Below are positions 1 to 14,076 of a DNA stretch of 64,000 nt, in pieces. Where the stretch lies: the NCBI RefSeq assembly GCF_003672135.1, contig NC_039506.1, positions 5,146,001-5,210,000 on the forward strand. Reading direction: 5' to 3'. Positions within the stretch are counted from its first letter, which is position 1. The number at the start of each line of letters is the position of its first letter. The position numbers were made by a program, and so were the translations under genes. The notes under the pieces were generated by a model. The model was not told where the DNA came from. It searched no databases and saw only the letters and a program-made list of their open reading frames with translations. Origin of the DNA: Ooceraea biroi. Lineage: Eukaryota > Arthropoda > Insecta > Hymenoptera > Formicidae.

Positions 1-3000
1 AATGGATAGTTAGTATCATGAGAAAACGGTACAAACCGAATTTTTTCCATTAAATTTGCATGAGAAACTAGCTATGACGTAATTCAAAAAGGATGTAGAT
101 CCGGAAACAATGCAGATTCAAAGTTTCTTTTCGCCTGTATCTGATTTCTCATGCAAATCTGATGGTATCGTACAATAAAAAAATTCTCTTTGTTTTAATT
201 CTCCCATCGTACCAATTTTTCTGATTTCTCATGATCTACTTTAACTTAAAAACACACTTTAAGAGAAACAACAGAGATGTATTTTAATAAGACGCTTGCT
301 AGCTCACGAGTTAAATTAACATGTCTATGATTTAAATAATCATCTGATGTGTGCTACTCGATTAACTTAAAACTGGGAGCACAATATCGCGTCGGCAAAA
401 AAAGCTGTTACTTCTTCGCAAACTGTGCAGTGCGAGAAAAACGAGTGCGGCGATACATATTTATCACGTCCATCATGATTACTGGCAGCGTATTTTTGAC
501 TCTCCCGTGGCGAGATTACCCGTAATCTACTGGCACGAATTCCGGGCGGCGTCGCTCCGGCCGCGATTCGATCGACCATTTATAAATCCCGTTCCGAGGA
601 CGTATTCGGATTTATGGGTGTATTAATATTTGCCCGCGGCAGAACCCGTTTCTCTCCGTCATTCGTGCCGATGACGTTATTTTGGCCACGTTGTATCTGC
701 AATGTAACACGACCAGAAGTTACGGTCGACGCTGCAAAAGGCGCTTCCCTTCGTTGCAAGCGCGTTAGAGAACAATTATCGGTATTCGATGAAATACGAA
801 GCTTCAACTGGAAGGCACCGGCTGCAGCAATGCAAGGAAGCAACTTCGCGTAACGAATGCGTCGCGACAAGCTCTTTGTCGCGGTAGCGAGGGTAGCGGC
901 CAAAGAAATTCGCGCAAACTCGAAGGAATCCGTCCGAGTAGCGAGCTGAGCGAGTTGCTTCGAGTTGGTCGACCTGCTGTAAAACATTACGTGCACGTGC
1001 AAACTCACGGAGGTCGTGCACATAATTACACGTCAATAGCCGAGTTCTCTCGCGCTCATTCACCTGTTTTCAGATCGTTCCCCCGTTCCGCCGCGACCTT
1101 TTGTATGTTACTCGTTACACTCGAGCGTTACATTTGTCTATCGTTTACTTTCTTGACCCTCTTTCACACAGGCTGCCTTTACTTATTAACATTTTCTCAC
1201 TGCTAGCTGTTTAATGCATGGGCAAACAGACTCACTTCAATATGAAATTATAATGTTTAGTTTAGTAATTTTACGGGAGACGTATTGTATAATATAATAT
1301 AATGTGAAAGAAAATTAATTCTAAGATATTATTGCATATTTATGTGTTCGCATCCATTTTTATTATAAATGCGTTATGCATAGTGCACCTACAACGGTGA
1401 ACATGTTATTAACGTCTACTACTAATACGTTACGCGTCATTAGTCCTAGACGTCAAATCGTAACGGGACTGAGCTGTCGAACACATTTTCCATCAAGTGG
1501 ACGGCATAAAACCGCGATCGTAACAAGGTGCGAAGCGAACGAAGCTGTCGTAAATTTGCCGGTGCGCGACGAAATTGTTGCAGGAGGTACCGCTGCAATG
1601 TTAAACGAGAAAACCCAAAAGCTAATAGAATTAGATTACTCGACTTTAGAGGATAAAACTTGATGATTGAAAAATGGTGATTGGATGCGCATGATGCACA
1701 CAGAATCAAGGAATAGCAAGTCGTTGCCAATTTTTAACAAGAGGATAGAAATATAGAAATTTATAGAAAGTGGAGATGAATATGACAGTATGAAGAAATT
1801 AGAGTTACATAATCGGAAAGAGTAAAGAAATATAAATACTTTTTCAAGCGCAGTTTTCCTAGTATCTAATATTTAAACATTGCTGATGTTTCAAAAATTT
1901 ATCTCACTATCTAATCTTTATTTTTAGTCAATATATTTATTTTACGTAGAGTCGTCAAAAGAAATAATTATATTAGAGAAAATTTGAAATTCCAATACTA
2001 GGGACTCGATAAAAGATCAGTCCGGTATCGCATGCGTCCACCACGACAGTAAAGGCAAGCTTTACTGACGCTAAAGCATAAAACTATTCTTTATCGCCGT
2101 GCTCTTGGAGCCGGTTTAATTAAGGCGTGCGTCAAGTTCTACACCGTTGCGAAAAACAGTTGTCGACGATTATATAATTTAATACAACGCAAAGAAAATG
2201 TGTTCTGGATAGAGGAAAGTTTTATAGATCACACCATGCAGTTTACAACGTGTAAGCATGACTATTTCGGAAAAAATATTGTTGCTTGAGTCTACTTAAG
2301 TATCTGCAACGTGAGAAGGAATACCGTTAGTATCGATATTAATATATTCGTATCATATCGATAAATATATCCCAGGTTATTATAGAAACTGATTAGAAAC
2401 TGAATAGAAAATATTAAAAATAATACCGTTACTTTCAAGATTATTTACTGTACTTGTAAAATCATAATGACTGTAATCAGAGCAGGTTTGTGATAAATTA
2501 TAAATGACATATTTTACTGAAAAAGAAGAAGATTAATAACATACGATTCAGAAGATAAAAAAATTGAATATGCATCTTTCTAAGAAAGATATCATTTATT
2601 GATAAAATAATAATATTTTTATCACAATGTCAGAATATTAAAATACAAAAATAATACAACATAACAATAGAGATAAAATATTTATTTATTCTTGTCAGTC
2701 AAAGTGTCACTATCGTTAACGATGCGTGAATGCGTTGATTTGTTGTTTGGTGGCGCGAATCTTACTGGAACGTTTACTCTTCATTGTCCCGGAACGCACC
2801 TGATTGAATCGCATTGTAGGTTGAATTCTATTACAGTTAGCTCCCAGATAGTTCGATTTATCATCAAATCATCATTGCTCTCATAGTCGAGGAACTGTGT
2901 CAGAAAACTCGTCCTCGATCGGCGTGAGTGAATAGTATGTCATTTAAATCGCTACAAAACTGGATTCGTATTTGCCTTTCTCAAACGGATCTTTCAGATT

Positions 3001-3681
3001 TCCTATTGTGCTTGAGTTTGCGGTTCACATTTACAATTTTATTAGATATTTTATGGTACTGATATCTGATATCTTTTTTAACATATAAGACATTATATTA
3101 TATTCATATATTCTTGCGGGAGAATATATTTTCGTCTGAAACGACTAATTCAGTTATAAAATATTTAATAAAATTTTTAATGTACGAGCACTGAAATTTT
3201 ACAATTAAAGAAAAAATTAATTAAAAAACCACAGGAATATAAAATATATTTATAATATATTTATAAAGCATAAATATTTTATTAATAATAATATTTTATT
3301 ATTTCCATATTTCTTTTTTTATCTTCAAATCCGCCCACATTTCTAAAGGCGTTTGATATAAAACCGTGACTATTGCTCACCTATATTCACACATTTCATA
3401 TCCGCGAATTCTGCACGATCCACCAACACCTGCTGACGCTATTTCGCGGTTACTATCTCCTCTCTGTGACAAACGCATCTTGCCTCGTGAAGTTGACTTT
3501 CCTCATGAGGACACCCAGGACACGCCGACTCATCTCACTCCTCTTCAACGGTACGAACATCTGTCGACTGCTTCCTATACATCGGGTCGTTTCAACTAAC
3601 TGTACAGAGCTATTGCGCGAGATAGGCTACGCTGGAACTTAATGATTTTGAAATTATTCCTGAGCATACATTATACATATT

Positions 3682-3682
<1 letters not shown>

Positions 3683-3712
<30 letters not shown>
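3683..3712. repeat. (AG)15 microsatellite
   Basis: Uninterrupted AG dinucleotides. A shorter GA tract lies at about 4550-4577. Confidence 0.95.
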
Positions 3713-3716
<4 letters not shown>

Positions 3717-4190
3717 AGTCAAAGCGTACTTTAAAAGTTCTCTCCGGAGAAATTAGAAAAATATTAAAATATATTAGAAAAATATTATTAGGAAATATTA
3801 GAAAAACAGATATATTAGATTTTTACTAAAATTAACTAAAATTATTCTTATTCAGAATTGATTAATTTTAAGTTAAAATTCTTGGATGATGCAAGTTTTT
3901 AATTTAAATATTCGTTTTTAAAGAGATTGACCTGGTTTTTATCTGAAAGTAATTTATAGAATATATTGAGATTGTGTCGTGTGAAACCAGGATTGACGCG
4001 TGAAAGAAACGACTATTATACATACACGTACGCTGACTCTCATAGCATTTACAGACAACAGCAAACTCTATTAAATACAAAGAAAGCTATCCAAGAAACG
4101 ATGGAAATTTACACACATTCTTAATACTTGCAACGAATGAGAACTGAAGTGAACGCCTCAATTCTGATATTCAATCAAGAATTAAAGATT

Positions 4191-4191
<1 letters not shown>

Positions 4192-4224
<33 letters not shown>
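4192..4224. repeat. Compound (TG)n(TA)n microsatellite
   Basis: About ten TG units run directly into about six TA units. Confidence 0.9.
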
Positions 4225-7200
4225 CATCAAGATAGAATCATCACATCCAAAATTCTCCAGAACATTACTACAATATTTCTATCGAAATCTAGATGCGATC
4301 CGGATTACCTACAATTAGTTAATGACCTAATAATACATTCAATATAAACATAATTAACCAAGAATTGAAACGCTCCCAGATAAGCTCTTCGAACATATGT
4401 TATTTTCGTGATCAAAGATTGTTCAGACAGTTTTACACTTGAAGATTGATCAGACGTAAATATAAATAAATCCTGTAGGTCCCTTAGAATGGATGTAAAT
4501 TGCAGATGAAGATAATTATAGGCCAGAGGCCAGCGCAAACAGAGAGGAATAAGAGAGAGAAAGAGAGAGAGAGAGAGTAGCTGGCTGCAGGTAGGATCGA
4601 AGGAGTCGTTAGCGTTTGCTGTCTTCGTTTATACGCCAAGTACTACGCACGCCTAGCTCGCTGTGCGTAACGCATAAAACGTGTCTACCGCTGGAAACCA
4701 GTGGAATGCAGTTGTAATATGTAAACAAGACTCAGATGAACGACAGTGGGCTAGGGCCAGGGTAAACCCGATGCCACCGGCCGGTTACGGAACGTTAATT
4801 AATACATTTAACGTCCGGTCATGCTTGCTGTATAAATTGTCAGCGCAAATTCGCCTGGAAGATTCACGATTAAACTAGGCGAGATAAGAAGGGCGAGAGC
4901 TCATATTCACCTGATTCTGTAAATCCGATAGTTTATTGTCTAATGTGCACGCTAGTTTTCCTTGCTGCTTGTGTAAATTGTGTCGGTAGCAACAGCACGT
5001 AAATTATCCACGTATAATGATCTATGCGATTTCGAGGCGAAGGGATCCGGAAATCAGAAAACATCTTCGTGGGAAAAGCTTCCTGAGAAAAAACAATCGA
5101 TTGCGATTTAAGTGATTATCAGATCGGACGGATTAACATACTGAATGATCAGTAGAAATTTTGAAACTTTATATTTCAGAGTTCTAATGTCAATGAATTC
5201 TAATGTTAATGAATTTACTAATTTCGAATATAATTCTCAGAGATGATATCGATAAGGCTATGCGCGGGCTCATTTCATTAAAATTTCAAATCTTGTCTCA
5301 TTAATTATCTCACTGGTTGACGTATTAATTATAATAAATATCTTTCGCCGCGATCGTTGATCTTTCTCAAGGTTCTTTCGCGTTTATTTTATCAATAAAA
5401 ATTACATTTGACATAATGATTAAAATACTGTATAACGCACACGACTGACAAATAGTCGGTTAATGTATTTAAGAGAAATTAACACAGACAGTTCTTGATA
5501 ATATTTCCAAGATTTCACTTTAAAGAATACGCGCGCCTATAAATACAGGAGATATTTCGCATACATTTGATACATAGAGTATATTAATTACGTGCTCATT
5601 AATTGAGGAAGGTATTGTTGTGAACAAGAAACGTGGCTTCTTAATAATTCATTTGACTATGGATGTTTCACGTGCGTAGTTTCGTTCGAAACGGAATAGC
5701 GAAATCGTCGATAGCAACCACAGCAAGCACAGATGGAAACACGCTCTAAACTTCACAAGTCATTAATTTCGCCATTCAATTAGCTCTTGCTGTCGGCGAA
5801 ATTATTTACCTCAGAAATTTGCATTGTGCTAGACAAATACGTTTATCCCTTACGAATAAGTGATAACTTCTACTTATGTTCAAGAGGATCGTCTTGCGAA
5901 TCAAATAAATAAAATAAAAAATTACTACAGACATCGGATATTAATATTCGTTATTTCGCATATTAAAGAGATGTAATAGTAAATGAAAGAGAATCTTTAA
6001 ATAAATATCTAAAATATTTTATTAACATAAATTGTTACAAGTGTGAGATGCTACAAAGTGAGTTTACGTTGTTCCAGATCTTTGCTTACATGTACGTTAT
6101 TTTGTTCGTTTCGTTTCGATCAAGAACATTAAGTTATAAACGAGATGAAGTTTCGGTACAAAACAAAGACTTGGCTTGATGATATGGTCATTAATCTCTT
6201 CACGATTTTTATATGGAGGATGTCAAAGCACTCGAAATGCTGCGCGTATCAGAAAAAAAAATGCGAATCACAGAGGCTGCAATAATTTATCGAGCGGTCT
6301 TGTGACGGCAAATTTGCGCTATCGTCGGTAGCCGCTTAAGGATCGTTAATTAACGTACTTCTTTTTTCATTAACTGGTCGATATTACTTTATAATCGAAG
6401 TTAATTTCTCCGCTTGGACTGCTGCTGTTGCCTATGGCGCAACATCTGAAGATAAAGTAACAAATAGAAACGTGATTGAGAAGTGATTGCACGTTGAGTA
6501 TACATGCTCTTATAATCCGAGCAAGGTTCTTTTTGTATTGTCGTTTAATGCCCTCGTACCTCAAGGTAATCTCGTTTCATGCTTATTAAAGCCAATTACC
6601 ATCATTGATTTTTATCTCTGATTTTTACATTGATTTTACTAATTGATGTTGTGTTGCATTGTAATTGTAATGTCATGTCTGTTATGCTCATATATGTACA
6701 TTATAGAAAGGTATAAAACACTATAGGTAAAATTACTAAATTTTATATACATATATGATACCTGTAATTTTTTTAATGCCTACGATAATCATTCCCAATC
6801 AATATGTTTGATGTACACATTATATTCAAACAATGTATTTAATTAAGCAATTGAGTCTCTTTCAGAACAATTTTTCGTAAAACGCGATAATTGATGATTA
6901 AAGATTTACGACGAACAATTAATAGTCCACGTGGATTTTCAAGCCCGCAGCGGTTTTTGCGGTGGTCCTGGGGCGTCATTCCTGAAGTACCTTTGCTGAA
7001 ATTTTACGGTGTTGAGAGAACCGGCGAGATTAATTTTCACGGTGGCTCGATGCGCGAAGCGCTCGCGGTCAGAGCGGAGAACGAAAACCTCCGGTAAAAC
7101 TAGTTACTCGACAAAAACTAGACGCTATTCAAAGGCCGTTTGTAGCACGCAGCGGGACTGATGAGAGAGCAGGAGGATGGACGGGTTACTCGCTCGTTCG

Positions 7201-7682
7201 CTTGCTCGTTCAAGGCGCGGAATAGGAGCAAATGGGCGGATGTATGCGTCGACGCGACCCTGGAGAACGGCAGCGAGAAAAGAACGAGCCGAGACAGGAC
7301 GAAATGATTTTGTTAGGGAAGACCGCACACGTGTCATCGCTCTGTAAAATAATCTCTTTTTTATTAAACGAGGGGCTTGTACGCGAAAAGAACGAGGTCT
7401 AACTTCCTCTGCATTCGCGTGCAATGACTGAATCGGCATTTAATGATCACCAATCGAGTTGATTACCGTCCTCGAGAAACCAGATGAATCATGTTTTGCT
7501 AAAAGTCATGTATATTGTTATGAAGATTTATTATATTTTATACGTTCAGTTTTTAAGAAAATATTCATAAATCAAAGAGTTGTGCATTTACTTTTTGATG
7601 AATTTGTATAGAAAATTAAAGAATACTGGAAGATCTCACAATAAAAAGTATATTGTTAAAGTGAAACATCAAACATGTATTA

Positions 7683-7855
7683 AGGCCCTTGCACAATAGG
7701 CGATAGCGATAGGCGATAACGATAGCACAGCATTTAGAAACAGAGAATTCCAACACTAGAAAATGCATATGTCAATGGAAAATGGAATAAACAATAGCGA
7801 TAAAATTTCCGAATTACGTCTATCGCTATCGCTATCGCCTATTGTGCAAGGGCCT
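7683..7855. mobile_element. PIF/Harbinger-like MITE, 173 bp
   Basis: The terminal inverted repeats begin AGGCCCTTGCACAATAGGCG and extend about 30 bp, ending in GATAGC units. They are flanked by a 3-bp target duplication TTA (7680-7682 and 7856-7858). A TWA duplication is the Harbinger signature. There is no coding capacity. A TTAA reading (piggyBac) is possible but fits less well. Confidence 0.7.
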
Positions 7856-8020
7856 TTAATGTATTCATTGTAGACAGGATCGCGCGACTTTTCAAAGTGA
7901 TAAATCGGAGATGCAAAAATGCTGCGAAGAAGAGTATTGGTCGTCGTTAGGCATCGCACGATATTTGAATATGCACGAGTTATTTAACCGGTTCAGTAAT
8001 ACGGCAGTGTAAAACAACGA

Positions 8021-8227
8021 ATGCGGATGCAGTTTGCGAGAAAGTGCTTAGTTGCATCGCTATGCCTGATTATCGTAGTTCTTTCTTTTTTCTATTTTTG
8101 CGTCGACCTGTTGGACCTGCTGTCGTCCTATCGCCCTTCTAGCATCGTGACGCTCGATTTTACTCTCGTGTCGATGCACTATATATCTCAATTATTCTAC
8201 AGTGTCATAGACTCGCTCTATCTTTGA
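8021..8227 (+). CDS. Possible short membrane-anchor ORF or first exon
   Basis: 68 codons from ATG. A basic N-terminus (MRMQFARK) is followed by about 25 hydrophobic residues (CLVASLCLIIVVLSFFYFCV), then a polar stretch. The shape fits a signal anchor, as in type II Golgi enzymes. A TCAGTA initiator-like site lies 25 bp upstream. No clear donor or following exon was found, so it may be chance. Confidence 0.25.
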   Translation: MRMQFARKCLVASLCLIIVVLSFFYFCVDLLDLLSSYRPSSIVTLDFTLVSMHYISQLFYSVIDSLYL

Positions 8228-10308
8228 TTAAATACTTTATAATTTGATAAAATTATTTCTCTCAATTATAATGTGACGCTTCTAATTTTAAATGTATATT
8301 AAATGAAATGAATAATAAAAAATCTATTTGTCTTGTAAGAAAGATGAACCAGAAATTGTATCAAACAATCCATAAAAGAAAATCGTTACTTTTATGAAAT
8401 CCTACATATAATAATATTAGAAAACATGAATATATGCATACAAAATTATCAACAATTTCTTGTAAACATGATAAATTATTCTCGTATTGCTTACTTTATT
8501 GAGATATTACATCGAACATTAATTTTGTGCTTTCATTTCATATCATTATACAATCACGCATTTATTTAGAGGGTGAAAGACAGCGCTATCAAAAATCTTT
8601 TGCTACGTTACAATTTGCGGCTTATAATTTAATTATCTTTTAGTGTTTTCTCTGCTGCATTGATAAAACGGTTATGATCGATTCTTTTGTAAATCGTTGC
8701 AGACATCGTTACGGTCAATTCACTCCCCTCGGGCTTACTGATTCGTGCTTACTGATAGTATCGACACAGTTTCGTTCCTGCGGCGAAGAAAGAGCTGGAG
8801 CTTCGATTAACGACTGCACGAGTGCATTGTAGCGTAGAGCAATCTGTTTCCTTGATTCAAGCCCTGGCCTTCCTCTTCAAAGCACATGGACTAATCATAA
8901 ATCTTGCGTTTTCCTTTTGCCTCGTTGTGTACTCACTGTCGCGTATTGCGCGATTGCGTGGCTGCGATAAAAGGGGCGTGTGACGTTACCAGAAAACCAA
9001 TAAATATTATGGAGAAAGAAACAGAAGTAGAGATTGGAATCAACTTATTATTGTAAGACAAGTTTATAATAAACTTCTGCATAATGTCGGATATTATAAA
9101 ATAATAACGGTAACACAGCATATGAGAGAGAGATTGTTAGCAAAGTGTATTTAAAATTAGAGGAAGATGATAGATATGAATCAATGTTATTCTATTGTAG
9201 GAACGCGAGTGGAAAAATAAAATTCAGCCCGCTGTATTCCTCACCGGAAGTGCTTCAGAAAACGTAATTTTAAATAGTTTTAACAGACAAAAGATTTGTG
9301 ACTTCCTTGTTTTATATCTCGTCTCGTTTGAGCTTGCTATAAATCTTGCGCGTCGCGATCGATCATTCGATAAAAATATTGTGCGCACCAAAAATTCACC
9401 GAAACCTGCAGAATCTCGCAGAAAATTGCAAAGTCAACGCAAGTGCATTTCTTGCGTCATTATTATGAATAAACCATGCAGGAACTGTCATTAGCGCGTC
9501 TAGGGTCGAAGGCTCGACGACGAACTTTGAACAACTCTGTACAACCCTTTCCCTATCCCGGGACGAGCCAGCGACGATTAGCGTACGGAGAGGCTCGCTC
9601 TTTTCCTGTTTTGCCGTTCTTCGTTCTTCCTTTTCCACACGCGCACTCGCTCCGGCATGACTCGTTCCGCGAGCGCCTCTCAGCTCACCTGTGACGCTCG
9701 TGAGCGCGAGCGGGGAAGCACGCATGGTTGAGCCGTCTAAGTGCAGCCGTAGCTGAAGTCTAGTTCTTCGGACGACCCACCTACCTACCACATAAACCCT
9801 TCACCGTGACGCACACATCGGGTCCTTTCCGTTTCTTCCTCCTCCTCTTCCACCGCTTCCTTTTCTTCCTCTTCAACGTTTTTTCTCACGGACACCGTTG
9901 TGTCCACCGACGTCCTCGGTCAACGGAACCCGCCCCGAAAATGAATCCAACATTTTCCATCGCTCTAAGCTCATGTCCGTCACTTTGGTTCCCATCGCCA
10001 CGACGCGCTGCATTTCCCGCGTCTCGCGCTTTTCCTCCGCGTTACCGTTAGAGAAGAGGAGTACATAATTCGTGGATTTAATCGTGAATTGCTATCTTCT
10101 TGTGTGCACGTAGCTCGACTGTAACGACGGAGGTAGATAACATTAGCAAGCTTCATTGTTGACCAGTGTATAGAATGCCGTACGCTTGCGGTACTTGAAT
10201 TAGCTAATTTGACTTACAATGCTTCGGATCAGTTAACTTGATAGGTTGCAAAGATTAAGATTAGAAATTTACTAACTCTTTTGGAGAATTTCAGTTACTC
10301 ATTTTTTT

Positions 10309-10430
10309 CGGCAAGATTTTATGACTTGTTGTCGTGGTAAGGTAATTTTTTCATATTTTTATTTACTCACGGTAAATAAAAGTTATGAAAAAATTACCTT
10401 ACCACGAGAACAAATCATAAAACCTTGCCG
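10309..10430. repeat. Near-perfect 122-bp palindrome
   Basis: Arms of about 58 bp run from CGGCAAG inward to TTTATTTAC around a loop of four or five bases (TCACG). Only a few mismatches and one small indel separate the arms. It may be a foldback MITE or a hairpin RNA gene; no clear target duplication is seen. Confidence 0.75.
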
Positions 10431-12878
10431 AGACAAACATCACTCGCACATTCACTCGCAGATGGTCATTCTTCGAAAACCTATTCCCGAACAGACGTAA
10501 CGTTCTCCACATGGCTCGAGGAGTCCTTTCAATTTCAACTTCCATTTTCGCGTTATTGTTTCGCGTACCGCCGCAGCAAACAGCTCGCGGCGGAACGCGA
10601 TTCCTTCGCCCACTCGAAATTTGCCGGACATTACGGGCTCCCACGCGATCATAACGAACGAGGGGGGAAGAAAGTAAAACCTAACGACAATGAGGAATCC
10701 TATCGATCCTCCAACGCAACGAGAATCGAGTCACGAGATACGAGACACTCGAAATCTGTCTCCGCGCGAGGACATCGCCCACGGTTTATTCCCGCTTATT
10801 CATCGCATAATGACGACGTTCTCTCGTTGGACTATCGTCGCAGCGCAGACATTCGGACGTCTGGCGAACGGCGAGCGAGATCGCGCGCGATCACCTAGTC
10901 GCGGCTTCAAGACCGTCCTCGCGCTCGATGGCACGCATACCTGGAGACGTTGAAAAATCAACGGTTTGGCATACGCATTATGCCGTGCATTCAGGTGCAG
11001 CTTATCAAGCGTCACATGATATTCCTCGATGCCGTTTATCTAGTTTTCGACCTCGACTCCTCGCGTTTAAGAGGGATGAAGGATGCAGGCAGCCCGCGCG
11101 GCTGGAATCGACACTCTAACCGAGTACTTTATTCACGTACTGATTCTGTGTTCTTTCCGTAGCGAGAGATTCTCGCGCGAAAGGGAACGTTGGTAGTCGA
11201 TGAGGATCGGCGATAGCTTCGACGAGTAAACTCGGCATCGAACGCGACAGCGTCGAGCGCGAGGGCGTCGAACGAGCTCGTCGTAGCGAGCCTCGATGTC
11301 ATTCCCACGTACGTAGAGGGTGAAGGGAGTGCGTAAAACGCGAAGAGATGGCGAACAGAGCGATGGCGAACGGAGCTGCGGGTCATCGGACGTCACCGTT
11401 GATTTCTCGATTGACGCCGCGTTATCCGCGCGCGATAGCGAACCGGTTAAATAGGCTGTACGCGATCCTTTCGACGCGCTATTCCCTCGGATTGAGCAAA
11501 GCGAGGATTTAGCGCGCGAGGCTTATTGCGGGGATGCTTCAGTGAGAAGCGACGCGATGCGAGACTAACGGCGATACCAACGGGAAAGACGCCAGTAATG
11601 TCGATCGGTTTCGGATTCAGGAAATATCAGGACCATTACTCGCGTCTTTAATCGTGCGTTAGCAAAAGCAGAAACCGTGAGAAACGCGAAATTTATTGTT
11701 CTAAACGATGCTGTCTTTCTCTCTCTGTACAGGATTCCCCGTGTCTCCGAGTTTTTCTTAGTAGACGACCGATCATGGACACAGCCATATTTTTTGTGAT
11801 GGTCTCAGTACTTTTAAGTTAACTTGGACATGCAAACCTCGCTGGTAAGTTACACAATAATTATATGATAAGATATAATTATTTTTCACATGAGAAATGG
11901 GAAATATTTTGCTCTTCAATAATACTCTCGTGATTGAAATTGATTAAAATGCAGTATGTAACATTATAGAATTTTAATTGCGAGTGTTAATATGGTGATC
12001 AAAAGTTAATGAATCCGCGAAAGAAAACTGAACTTATCAGGACACCTGCGAGCAAGAAAAATGCAATTATGTTATGTTGCTGCACTCTACGCACGTGCAC
12101 TACATTATAACACTATAATCGCTGTCAGACAGAGTTAGCCTGCTCGGGCTTTCTTTAAGGAATATTGCGTAGCCGCGCGTGTATAATCTCGAAGCGCGTT
12201 CCATGCGCCTCCGCACGAGCATAATCAGGCTCGATAGCAGAAATCGATAGCAGAAATCGTGCAGATGCGAGCGGCCATCAAGTCGGCCGCGAAAGCGTAA
12301 GTGCAGCAGATACGTGCAGCGATTCGTTAAAAAACGTGGATCGACAAGCATCGACGTGGATATCGGCCGTGCCGTCGAGAATCGCCCATCGAGAACGGGT
12401 TCACCGAGAAAGAAAAACGAGGAAACGAGAAAATGGGAAAAGACTAACGCGCGATATCAGCCCTGTTCTGCTGCTCTGCGACCACGACGACGATGGCTTT
12501 CGATCGAAGGCGCGCGTCTCGTTAATTCCTGCGATTTCTACGGCGACAGCCGACGCGCGTTGTCGCCGACTTTATTGCTCCACGTTTGGAAATGATGCTT
12601 GCTGGCAGATCAGCGTTGTTTGCGCGCACGAAACAGACGTAATTATAGATATATCTCGGATCGAGCGCGGGAATTTATGTGGAAGGAAAGTTTTCAAAGA
12701 CGCGCTTTAAATCGACGTCGGAATCGACAGGTGGGCGTAACTGACATTCTGCCAGTAACAGCCGTGAGTGGCTTATCCACTGATTGATCTCACGGGAGCA
12801 CTAAGGACGGAGATAGCGATCCTGCCATCACGCTGAGATGTTCTATCATGATGGTTAAAAATGATAGATAGGATAATA

Positions 12879-12903
12879 TTAATAATAATAATAATAATAA
12901 TAA
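12879..12903. repeat. (TAA)n microsatellite
   Basis: About eight AAT/TAA units. Confidence 0.9.
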
Positions 12904-14040
12904 GCGCAGAGTGTGTAGTTTTATGCAAGATTTCGTAGTAGCGATAATTTTTTCTGTTTTCATCGAGCGGAAACGTAAGTTGTAACACTTTCCTGTGAAC
13001 GCGGATTAAATTAAAAACAGATTTTCGTTATCATACTTAAATATGTATCCAAAACATTAAATTAAAAATTTATCATATTGGCTAGCTCCGATATTTTTGA
13101 TGAATACTGCTTTGAATTAATTAAACAAATTTTGTTCGAAACTGGTCAGCCAATTTAAAACATCTTTCGATTTGAACACCATTTTAAATTAATAGGATAT
13201 TATTGATCGATCGTCAACTCATTACGCGCTATCAGTTATACAAACAACTTTCTATGGATACCGATTGCATCAATTGATAGTGCTCGTTTGCGAGAACGAC
13301 AGAGACCGGATAGTGTCGCGAGAATGCCAATTAGAATCTGCTATCTCTAATCTAACGAACACCGGGAATCGCCTCTGGGATCCATTTAATTCCAACATGT
13401 ATTCGAAATAAATCGAGCGTGCGATGGGAACGCACGCCTTTAAGTGTCTCGTTCGAGGCGATGCAAAAATTAACGCCTTTGATATTCAACTGTGCGCGAT
13501 ATCGTGGTAAAAAAAACGAGCAGAAACCGAGCAATTCGTGCCTCTTCATCATCGCTCGAGCCGACTTTCCCCGGTCACGGTGAAAAGCCGTTCGATTTGC
13601 TCTTATCGGCGCGGTGCCCCACATCTCCCGATAATAATTCTACGCAATGAGTAGTCACTCTAATCTGCGTATTGCGATCGCGTTCCTTTTTTCCTTCGCG
13701 TGTGGCGCGGTGTATTATTACTGACGATGGAAATCTCGCCGAACCGTGAAGCAAGTGGTCAGCGCACGGATTTTTCCTTCTTTTCTCTCCTCGGACCACG
13801 GATGAGGTCTAATTTGCTCCGTAATGCTGTGGTGTGAGTACACACAAAGTCGCTCCTCGGCCAATTTGTTGTTTGCGGTATGGGATTCGTTCGCTAGCCT
13901 TATAGTTGGACTGGAGAACAGAAGGAATCTTGTATCTATTATAAAACCATTTGTTTCTTGAATTTTTCAATTCTCTGAAGCAACTGAATTAACTGAAATT
14001 TAATTGAAAATTTTTAACTAAAGTAAATTATTTTCAAAAT

Positions 14041-14076
14041 TACTTGTTTTAATAAGATTACTTGTTTTAATAAGAG
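14041..14076. repeat. 18-bp tandem duplication
   Basis: TACTTGTTTTAATAAGAT is repeated twice with one difference. Confidence 0.8.

Larger units (their letters stand above)
1..7682. other. No supported gene
   Basis: AT-rich DNA with a few more GC-rich patches (about 400-1150, 1400-1650, 6900-7450). Open frames of up to 147 codons in the patches match nothing I know and lack splice context. Microsatellites are listed separately. Confidence 0.7.

Noticed and set aside
10425..10898. 157-codon plus-strand frame
   Set aside because: It starts inside the palindrome, starts with a non-ATG codon, and its GC-rich sequence keeps several frames open.
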